This document shows positions 1 to 5,977 of a DNA stretch of 7,870 nucleotides, piece after piece (position 1 is the first letter of the stretch; every line of letters begins with the position of its first letter). Under the pieces are notes generated by a model, which saw nothing but the letters and a program-made list of their open reading frames with translations, was not told the origin of the DNA and did no database searches. Source of the DNA: an uncultured Muribaculaceae bacterium (GTDB taxonomy: Bacteria; Bacteroidota; Bacteroidia; Bacteroidales; Muribaculaceae); the NCBI GenBank assembly GCA_910589095.1, contig CAJUSN010000118.1:1-7870 (forward strand). Direction: 5' to 3'. Position numbers and translations under genes: made by a program.

Positions 1-306
1 GAGCCCCTCTTTTCCGTCGGGAAGGATTGCCATCTGACATTCTGTGGCGTCGGTGAGTTGTGCCGTGAGCGACTCAGGCGAAAGTTGCACTATCCGTGAG
101 CGGCCGCCATAGATGTTTTCTGTGGCGTTGGTCATGTTGCTGTTGAAATAGTCGATCATGTCCAGGCGTGCGTTCTCGTCAAGCAGTGGAAGCACCTTGC
201 GTGGCACCGTTGAAAATGCCTGAGTGGCGGTGATTTCAGTTGCCGAGACCCCCAAAGCAGGTGCAATGAGCGCCGTCAGCGCGATCAGTTTGACAAATCC
301 GTGCAT
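1..306 (-). CDS. DUF3256-like secreted protein (N-terminal part, cut by window edge)
   Basis: The N-terminal 102 codons are present, and the C-terminus lies beyond base 1. The ATG at 306-304 opens a typical type I signal peptide: MHGFVKL, a hydrophobic stretch rich in Ala and Leu, and a likely cleavage site after VSA near residue 22. The mature part contains PRKVLPLLDENARLDMIDYF followed by a Gly-Arg-Ser segment and alternating polar and hydrophobic residues. This matches my memory of the Bacteroidota DUF3256 family, which has about 200 residues, an opening of the type 'MPDSL.PLL...NR.D.IDF', and no known function. The protein is predicted to be exported to the periplasm or outer membrane. 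The start codon lies 3 bp after the stop of the RNA helicase gene, so the two are almost certainly co-transcribed and may be translationally coupled. No separate promoter is visible. The family call is from recalled sequence pattern, not a search. Confidence 0.72.
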   Translation of the reverse strand, partial: MHGFVKLIALTALIAPALGVSATEITATQAFSTVPRKVLPLLDENARLDMIDYFNSNMTNATENIYGGRSRIVQLSPESLTAQLTDATECQMAILPDGKEGL

Positions 307-309
307 AAG

Positions 310-2103
310 TTATTTCTTTTTACGTGATTTCGTTGTTTTGCCTCCGCTTTTAGCTGAGGCTCCGGGACTCTTTTTCAGGAAATAGTCGTAGGTGGTTTCT
401 GCCGGTTCTTCGGCTGCCTCTCCACGCTTTTTGCGGGCCGAAGCGCGGGTATAGTCCTTGTTGGCGTCGGCTATTTCGGAGTAAATGCGGTTGCCCATCC
501 AGTCAGCTCCGCGCAATCCTTCCACCACTCGGCGGGCATCGGCTTTCTGCACGTCGAAGAGAGAGTAATGGGGAAGAAGGTCAATGCGGCCCACGTCCAC
601 GCGCTTGCCTTGCACATTATGGTTAAGCAGCTCGATGAGGTTGCCCGCGAAGAAACCGTCGCCTTTACCCACATTCACATATATGCGCTCCATGCCACGC
701 TCGGCTGTGCGGCGGTCTTTTTCCTTGTCGCTCTTGGGCTTGGAATCTTTTTTGCGCTCTTTCTGAGGCTTCTCATCAATGAAATCGATGGTGGGAGCGT
801 CGCGATAGTAGTCAAGCAGTCGGTTGAACTCCAGTGAGAGCACTCTCTTGAGCAGGTCCTCGCCCGAGAGCCATTCAAGCTTGCGGAGCACACCGGGCAT
901 ATACTTGTCGATCTGAGCTTCATCAACCTTCACACGCTCAATGCGGTCGGCAAGGTTGTAGAGCTGTTTCTCGATGATGTGCTGGGGGGTGGGCACCTCC
1001 TTGCGTTCGAACTTCTTGCCTATCTTCTTCTCTATCTCGCGCAGCTTTCCTTTCTCGCGGGAGTGAATGATGGCAATGCTGACACCGGTTTTCCCGGCAC
1101 GTCCGGTTCGGCCTGAACGGTGGGTGTAAACGGCTGTGTCATCGGGCAATCCGTAGTTGATCACATGCGTAAGGTCATCCACATCAAGTCCGCGGGCAGC
1201 CACGTCGGTTGCCACGAGCAGTGTGATAACGCGGTCGCGGAATTTCTTCATCACAATGTCGCGTTGTTGCTGTGAAAGGTCGCCGTGGAGGGCGTCGGCA
1301 TTGTAGCCGTCGGCAATAAGCTTGTCGGCAATCTCCTGAGTGTCGCGACGGGTACGGCAGAAGATGATTCCGTAGATGTTGGGGGTGTCGTCAGCAATTC
1401 GTTTAAGGGCCAGATACTTGTCGCGGGCATTGACCATGTAATATATATGGCGCACATTGGCCGCCCCTTCGTTGCGGTTGCCCACAACGAATTCCACCGG
1501 GTCCTTCATGTACTTCTTGGCAATCTTGGAAATTTCGGTGGGCATCGTAGCCGAGAACATCAGCATCTTACGCTCGGCCGGCACATGCTCGAGAATGGCG
1601 TCGATCGACTCGAGGAAGCCCATGTTGAGCATCTCGTCGGCCTCGTCGAGAATCACGGTATGCACATCGTCGAGTTTCACCTCGCCGCGGTTGATAAGGT
1701 CAATCAGTCGGCCCGGGGTGGCAACTATCACCTGCACCCCCTTGCGCAGGGCGCGTATCTGGCTTTCAATGCTTGAGCCCCCATAAACAGGAAGCACCTT
1801 GATGGCGGGCATATATTTTGAAAAGTCGGCCAGGTCACTGCCAATCTGCAGACAGAGCTCGCGCGTAGGCGAGAGGATAAGGGCCTGGGGACGATGTATG
1901 TCGGGATTGATACGCTGAAGCACCGGCAGCCCGAATGCGGCTGTTTTGCCGGTTCCGGTCTGGGCCAGGGCAACAACGTCGCCATCTTCTTTCAGCAGGT
2001 GAGGTATCACCTTTTCCTGCACGGGCATGGGTTGTTCAAATCCTAATTCTTCTATGGCTTGGCGCAGTTCGGGCACCACGCCTAATTCTTCAAATGTTGT
2101 CAT
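310..2103 (-). CDS. DEAD-box ATP-dependent RNA helicase, DeaD/CsdA-like, with C-terminal DbpA-type RNA-binding domain
   Basis: This is a cytoplasmic ATP-dependent RNA helicase that remodels structured RNA. Its relatives act in ribosome assembly, cold adaptation and mRNA decay. Numbered from the chosen start (597 aa), it shows the Q motif (GFEQPMPVQ, 21-29), Walker A AQTGTGKT (47-54), PTREL (79-83), GG (108-109), TPGR (129-132), DEAD (153-156), SAT (184-186), motif IV IIFCRTRR (246-253), motif V ATDVAARGLDV (298-308) and motif VI HRSGRTGRAG (328-337). A charged linker (about 445-470) leads to a DbpA-like RNA-binding domain (about 472-545, starting RIYVNVGKGDG) and a Lys/Arg-rich tail ending KKK. 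All catalytic motifs are intact. The open frame extends to a GTG at 2130, adding nine residues, but that GTG overlaps the promoter -7 box. The ATG at 2103 (MTTFEELGV) also gives the usual family N-terminus, so I chose it. The DUF3256-like gene follows after 3 bp. Confidence 0.97.
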   Translation of the reverse strand: MTTFEELGVVPELRQAIEELGFEQPMPVQEKVIPHLLKEDGDVVALAQTGTGKTAAFGLPVLQRINPDIHRPQALILSPTRELCLQIGSDLADFSKYMPAIKVLPVYGGSSIESQIRALRKGVQVIVATPGRLIDLINRGEVKLDDVHTVILDEADEMLNMGFLESIDAILEHVPAERKMLMFSATMPTEISKIAKKYMKDPVEFVVGNRNEGAANVRHIYYMVNARDKYLALKRIADDTPNIYGIIFCRTRRDTQEIADKLIADGYNADALHGDLSQQQRDIVMKKFRDRVITLLVATDVAARGLDVDDLTHVINYGLPDDTAVYTHRSGRTGRAGKTGVSIAIIHSREKGKLREIEKKIGKKFERKEVPTPQHIIEKQLYNLADRIERVKVDEAQIDKYMPGVLRKLEWLSGEDLLKRVLSLEFNRLLDYYRDAPTIDFIDEKPQKERKKDSKPKSDKEKDRRTAERGMERIYVNVGKGDGFFAGNLIELLNHNVQGKRVDVGRIDLLPHYSLFDVQKADARRVVEGLRGADWMGNRIYSEIADANKDYTRASARKKRGEAAEEPAETTYDYFLKKSPGASAKSGGKTTKSRKKK

Positions 2104-2129
2104 TACAATAATATTCTGCTTCGGATGCA

Positions 2130-2163
2130 CAAAGATACAACTTTATGTTGTGTCAGGCGCAAA
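2130..2163 (-). promoter_or_regulatory. Bacteroidota-type promoter of the RNA helicase gene
   Basis: Read on the minus strand, TATCTTTG (2137-2130) matches the Bacteroidota -7 consensus TAnnTTTG exactly. A TTTG at 2163-2160 could be the -33 element, with a 22-nt spacer that is slightly longer than the usual 19-20. Transcription would begin near 2123-2126, giving a leader of about 20-23 nt before the ATG at 2103. The element lies in the 91-bp gap after the dehydrogenase stop codon. I see no convincing terminator hairpin in that gap, so read-through from upstream is also possible. Confidence 0.7.
2137..2151. repeat. Short perfect inverted repeat in the helicase promoter spacer
   Basis: The sequence ACAAC-TTTAT-GTTGT is a perfect inverted repeat with 5-bp arms and a 5-bp centre. 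It lies between the putative -33 and -7 boxes and touches the -7 box. The placement suits a small repressor operator, but an inverted repeat this short can arise by chance, and there is no regulator gene beside it. It is recorded as a weak candidate only. Confidence 0.25.
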
Positions 2164-2194
2164 TTTCGGCTATGTTAATTAGTTGTTCTCTCCG

Positions 2195-2980
2195 TCAGGC
2201 GGGGAGGGTTTGGTTAATTTCCGGCACGGGAAGCGGCGAGTCGGGGGAGGAGATTCTCATTTTGATACGGGTCCACAGCGCATTGGGTATCATGCGCCAC
2301 AGGCCAGTGACAATGTTCCAGCGCCAGTCGATCACCGATACTCTCGGTTTGTAGGCAAGCGCCCAGATTAGCTTCGGAACCACGTAATCCAGATCCATTT
2401 CCATTGGATAGCGGTGGTTGGGGATGAGCAACGGGGTGTTGACCCATCCGGGACGGATGTCGGTGAAGCGAACTCCGGAATTCTCCGCATTGGCCAGCTG
2501 TTCGAGCGCCACGAGATATTTCTGGCCGAAGGCCTTCGACGATGAATAGGCCGACAGGCGTCCTATGCCGTTGGTGCCGGCCACCGAGGTGATGGCGGCG
2601 ATGTGACCGCGTATACCGCGGGAGAAGAAATAACGGTATGCGGCGCATATCATACGCGCGAATCCGCAAACGTTCGTGTCCAATATGTTCACCTCGCGCT
2701 CAGGATCGAGTTCAAGGTTCTCGAACCCTATTCCGGCCACATGAAAATAGGTGTCCATCCCGCCCATTATCTCTATGAGCTGATAGAGCTGACCAACGGC
2801 CTGTGGTTGTGTCACATCTATCCGGGCGTAATGTACACGACCGGGATATCGTTTTTGAAGCGCACGCATCGGCTCGGTGTGACGGGCGGCCAGTCCTACT
2901 GTCACACCACGGGAGGCCAATGCCTCGGCTACCGCCAGACCCATGCCTGACGATGCCCCCATGATAACTATCTTTTTCAT
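2195..2980 (-). CDS. Short-chain dehydrogenase/reductase (classical SDR), probably membrane-associated
   Basis: This is an NAD(P)-dependent oxidoreductase of 261 aa, a normal length for a classical SDR. The Rossmann nucleotide-binding motif is GASSGMG (8-14). D55 in RIDVT is the usual adenine-contacting Asp, and HVAGIG (80-85) stands where the family normally has NNAG. The catalytic tetrad is complete: N103 (DTNVCG), S132, Y145 and K149 (YSSSK), followed by RPGWVNTP (176-183). The segment after about residue 195 is rich in Trp, Tyr, Leu and basic residues (WALAYKPRVSVIDWRWNIV and onward). Bacteroidota SDRs with such tails often look like peripheral membrane proteins, possibly acting on lipid or glycan-lipid substrates, but no substrate can be read from the sequence. 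The ATG lies 6 bp after the stop of the GNAT-like gene, so the two form an operon. No Shine-Dalgarno sequence is visible, as is normal for this phylum. Confidence 0.92.
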   Translation of the reverse strand: MKKIVIMGASSGMGLAVAEALASRGVTVGLAARHTEPMRALQKRYPGRVHYARIDVTQPQAVGQLYQLIEIMGGMDTYFHVAGIGFENLELDPEREVNILDTNVCGFARMICAAYRYFFSRGIRGHIAAITSVAGTNGIGRLSAYSSSKAFGQKYLVALEQLANAENSGVRFTDIRPGWVNTPLLIPNHRYPMEMDLDYVVPKLIWALAYKPRVSVIDWRWNIVTGLWRMIPNALWTRIKMRISSPDSPLPVPEINQTLPA

Positions 2981-2986
2981 GCACTA

Positions 2987-3943
2987 TTAACATCCGGACC
3001 CGCTCTCGGGTTCAATCACAATGGTATGCTTCAACGACAGTTCGCACCCTATCGATTCCTTGAACCGGCAAAGACCCGGGGAGGGCACACCATGCTCCGA
3101 CGACGGCCCTATGTCCATCAGGCGGAATCCTTGAGTGCGCGCCCATTCCATCACTTCTGTGGCAAACAGGTTCATGGGGTGATGTATGCGTGCGTGCGGA
3201 TGATCGCCCCAATAGATTATCTGCGCTATTTCTGGTGCGGAATTGTTGATCACTGCCGCCGCCACGTCCTCACCCGCTTGCTGCATGAGCAGAAAGTGTG
3301 AGCCGGTGATTGGCGCGGTGGCCATCACCTCCTCGAAGCTCATGCGGAGGGGATGGTCAAGTGCCTCGTGATTGGCGCGTATCACTTCATAGACCCTACG
3401 TGCCATCTCCATGTCGGCTGGGCCCGCGATGAGCAGCCGGTGAGGCCGGCGCATTGCCACCTTCCGGCTGTTGCGACTGCTCGGACCGGTGAGCTTGCTG
3501 ACGGCATTACCCGGCTGGAAGTCCAGCGAAACATGATAGTTCAGATCCGGCTGATTTACCCGGCCAACTTTTCCGAAAGCGGCTGTTTGCCCGGCTACGA
3601 GCGAGGGGGAATAAATGGCGGGTGGAAGGGTGATGGAGATGCTTTTTCCAGTGGTTGAGGCATAACGTTTCAATGCCTCTGATGCCGCGAAGAGATGCTC
3701 AACAGATTGGCGACCGCGCCACGTAAGCCCCCCGAAAGGAGCTGAAAATGGCGAGAGTAGTCGTCCGTCGCGCTCACCGGCTATGAGACCGAATCTGACC
3801 TTGCTGTCTGCGAGAACCAGAAATCGGACATTGTCTGCTTTGCTGCGATTGTGGAGATTGAACGCCACCCTGTTATACACATGAGGCGCATAGCGGTCAA
3901 GCTCCGCGGCATACTCTTCAGGCCCTATTGAAAAAACTTCCAT
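2987..3943 (-). CDS. GNAT/FemAB-like acyltransferase-fold protein
   Basis: This is a 318-aa soluble protein with no signal peptide or membrane segment. It resembles the Bacteroidota proteins annotated as GNAT-family or FemAB/BioF2-like acetyltransferases. The N-terminal half (about 1-150) contains PHVYNRVAFN, then a strand-turn region with SAPFGG (67-72) typical of the first GNAT-like repeat. The C-terminal half contains the acyl-acceptor-type region VAAAVINNSAPEIAQIIYWG (227-246), HHPMNLFATEVMEWA (254-268), and the characteristic end MDIGPSSEHGVPSPGLCRFK (276-295), followed by ESIGCELSLKHT. FemAB relatives transfer amino acids or acyl groups, often during cell-envelope synthesis. Whether this protein is catalytic, and on what, is unknown. 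The ATG at 3943 is the first start codon of the open frame. It sits only 4 nt after a -7 promoter box, so translation may be leaderless. The dehydrogenase follows after 6 bp. Confidence 0.75.
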   Translation of the reverse strand: MEVFSIGPEEYAAELDRYAPHVYNRVAFNLHNRSKADNVRFLVLADSKVRFGLIAGERDGRLLSPFSAPFGGLTWRGRQSVEHLFAASEALKRYASTTGKSISITLPPAIYSPSLVAGQTAAFGKVGRVNQPDLNYHVSLDFQPGNAVSKLTGPSSRNSRKVAMRRPHRLLIAGPADMEMARRVYEVIRANHEALDHPLRMSFEEVMATAPITGSHFLLMQQAGEDVAAAVINNSAPEIAQIIYWGDHPHARIHHPMNLFATEVMEWARTQGFRLMDIGPSSEHGVPSPGLCRFKESIGCELSLKHTIVIEPESGSGC

Positions 3944-3947
3944 CCCG

Positions 3948-3955
3948 CAAAGGTA
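3948..3955 (-). promoter_or_regulatory. Bacteroidota -7 promoter box directly before the GNAT-like gene
   Basis: On the minus strand, TACCTTTG matches the TAnnTTTG consensus at all fixed positions. Only CGGG separates it from the ATG at 3943-3941. Bacteroidota transcripts start a few bases past this box, so the start would fall at or next to the ATG. No good TTTG -33 element is visible at the normal distance; an ATTG sits 14 nt upstream, which is too close. The 84-bp gap between this gene and the CcsBA stop (3944-4027) holds no clear terminator hairpin. Confidence 0.55.
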
Positions 3956-4027
3956 ACCATTCTTCCCGACAATCCCCTCCCATTTCCAATTTTTTATTCC
4001 CTCACCCCAAGTTTATGTTTGCGGGAG

Positions 4028-5977
4028 TTACCGGTTATAGGCGTGCAATCCGCCCAGCAGATAGTTCACGCCGAAGTAGGTCATCACCACGCTCAGAAAC
4101 GCCACTATGCAGAATAGCGCGTAAGCGCGGCGCGACATTCGGAAATGAAGCGGATAGCAGTAGATGATCATGGTTATGAGCGCCCACACTTCTTTGGGGT
4201 CCCATCCCCAATAGCGTCCCCATGAGCGGTCGGCCCAAATTGCACCTATGAATATTCCGGCGGTGAGAAGCGCAACCGCAGGTTTCAACAATCGATAACT
4301 TATGCTGCTGTATCCTTCTCGTCCGGCAAGTGTGGCCACACCACACAACATCATGAGCATCATTGCAGCGTAGGCCAGCATGATGGTGAGCACGTGGACT
4401 GACAGCAACGGTGATCGGAGAATGGGCTGCAAGGGTGTGAGCTGAGGCGATGCGGCTCCCATGCGCGCAACCATCAAGGCAAATGCACCGGCAAGAATGG
4501 CCAACGGGAGAACTCTCCCGCGCAGTCCGGGTAGGGCCCACGGTATGCAGAAGGCAAGCAGCGCCAACCAGCACATGGTTTCATGTCCGCCGGCCATCGG
4601 CACCTGACCGGTTGCAATCCAGTTGGTTGTTATGAGCAATGCGCTCCACGCAATTCCGGCGAGATCTGTGACAATGGCCGGAACTTTCCATTTTGGCATG
4701 AAAAACAGGAGCAATCCGCATACAATGAATATTATGGCCGGTGCGCTCCATGCTGACACCCGGCAATAAACCCGCTCGGACGCAACGCTGGTGGCCGACG
4801 GGAGGGCCTCGCCTGCTGTTTTCTGTTGGTAAAGAGCTATTTTGTCTATCACTTCCCCCACTTTTGCCCAATCTTCCTTGGCCACTAATTCAGCCAGATA
4901 ATTAGGCGTGAGCGTGATAAATTTCCAGTGAGCCTCGTCTATATCCGCCGGAAGACGGTCCGTAGGGGCATACCACTCAATTGTCCCGTCGGGGCGTTGC
5001 ACCGGGAATATACGCCATAAAGTGCCGTTGGATGCCATGGCTAATAAGCCCGCAATCTCCGGATTGGAAGAAGTGTCGCTATCCGGTATCCAACTGTAAG
5101 GGTAAAAGAAATGTCCGGTAAACACCTGCTCGTCAGTGAGAGTGGACTCTCCTGTGGCAGTGGCTGTTTTTACCGTGAAATCGTGAGCCAACGTGGATAA
5201 TGGTGCCACGCGGCTGTTATGCATCACCATCAGGTTGCCGAAACGGGAGGCAACCTCAGGAGGAAGTGCCTTGTGGGATGATGCCGCCACAGGCATAAAG
5301 GCCGCCAATGCAATCATGCTTGCGGCCATACGGTATTTTCCAGAGAATCTGCGTCCCGGAATGAAAATGAGGATTAGAGAGAGGAGAAGAGCTGCATAAG
5401 ATGTCATTGTTATAGCGTTTCCCACCGGATCATGGCTCACTTCTATTGTGGCTCCATGCGAATCGGAGTCATAACCCATTTGGAAAAAACGGTATCCATG
5501 GATGTCAAGCACATGGTTAAGCGAAGTGCTGCCGGTTTGTGGCTCTTTCCCGGGGATGGTTACTTTGAGAGTTGATGTGAAGTTGCAGGGGATGGAAGTG
5601 GCGGGATAATACTCCATGCTGAAATCACACAGCTCGATATCGATATCCGTCCCCTCGAGGCGTTGCGGCTCGCCAATGCGCAGGTCCATTGTGGTGGAGT
5701 TACCCCACACATGTGTCACTAAAGCTCCGCCAAGGATGGCTGCCAGTGCCACATGAAGTAGCGTCAATGCCACGTTTCTGCGGCCTGCCGAGCGGAGGAA
5801 TGCCACCAACGCCACGATGGCCGTGGCCCCCCAAAGGGCCACAGCCACCGGCGTCCGGTAGAGATCCGTTTCCCATAACCGTTCGGTAACTGAGCCGGCT
5901 GCAAGGAGCAGCGCGTCAATGCCGAGCAGAAGGAAAGCGGCGTAGGTAATTTTATCGAATGGACTCTTAGATAGCAT
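4028..5977 (-). CDS. Cytochrome c synthase, CcsB(ResB)-CcsA fusion (System II haem ligase)
   Basis: This inner-membrane protein exports haem and attaches it to CxxCH motifs of apocytochrome c outside the cytoplasm. Numbered from the ATG at 5977 (649 aa), the N-terminal ResB/CcsB part has transmembrane segments near 11-29, 44-62 and 70-89, an extracytoplasmic domain, and segments near 190-207 and 216-232. A second extracytoplasmic domain (about 233-409) follows, starting with a segment (FGNLMVMHNSRVAPLSTLA, 247-265) typical of Bacteroidota CcsA-type proteins. The CcsA part has about eight segments. It carries the haem-binding WWD signature WGRYWGWDPKEVWAL (586-600). Four histidines fit those known from CcsBA: H75 (LLHVAL), H528 (SVHVL), H611 (PLHFRM) and H645 (GLHAY). 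It is shorter than the roughly 900-residue Helicobacter CcsBA. A TTG at 5980 is a possible alternative start. The gene overlaps the stop of the di-haem cytochrome gene by 11 bp, which points to translational coupling and to that cytochrome as its client. Confidence 0.92.
   Translation of the reverse strand: MLSKSPFDKITYAAFLLLGIDALLLAAGSVTERLWETDLYRTPVAVALWGATAIVALVAFLRSAGRRNVALTLLHVALAAILGGALVTHVWGNSTTMDLRIGEPQRLEGTDIDIELCDFSMEYYPATSIPCNFTSTLKVTIPGKEPQTGSTSLNHVLDIHGYRFFQMGYDSDSHGATIEVSHDPVGNAITMTSYAALLLSLILIFIPGRRFSGKYRMAASMIALAAFMPVAASSHKALPPEVASRFGNLMVMHNSRVAPLSTLAHDFTVKTATATGESTLTDEQVFTGHFFYPYSWIPDSDTSSNPEIAGLLAMASNGTLWRIFPVQRPDGTIEWYAPTDRLPADIDEAHWKFITLTPNYLAELVAKEDWAKVGEVIDKIALYQQKTAGEALPSATSVASERVYCRVSAWSAPAIIFIVCGLLLFFMPKWKVPAIVTDLAGIAWSALLITTNWIATGQVPMAGGHETMCWLALLAFCIPWALPGLRGRVLPLAILAGAFALMVARMGAASPQLTPLQPILRSPLLSVHVLTIMLAYAAMMLMMLCGVATLAGREGYSSISYRLLKPAVALLTAGIFIGAIWADRSWGRYWGWDPKEVWALITMIIYCYPLHFRMSRRAYALFCIVAFLSVVMTYFGVNYLLGGLHAYNR

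Noticed and set aside
1285..1776. A 163-codon open frame on the plus strand, opposite the helicase gene
   Set aside because: It is antisense to the helicase core motifs, and its translation shows no recognisable domain. It is best explained as a codon-composition shadow.
2152..2201. The 8-bp direct repeat GTCAGGCG at 2152-2159 and 2194-2201, spaced 42 bp
   Set aside because: One copy overlaps the end of the dehydrogenase coding sequence, and no third copy or symmetry is present. Two short copies in a 100-bp region can occur by chance.
2712..2993. A 93-codon minus-strand open frame overlapping the SDR start and the end of the GNAT-like gene
   Set aside because: It is out of frame with the SDR, whose nucleotide-binding motif in the same bases is clear. 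It is a frame shadow.
3944..4027. Possible terminator after the CcsBA gene
   Set aside because: The only pairing I find (CTCCC near 4023-4027 with GGGAG further on) would need a loop of about 40 nt and is not followed by a T run, so it is not a credible intrinsic terminator.
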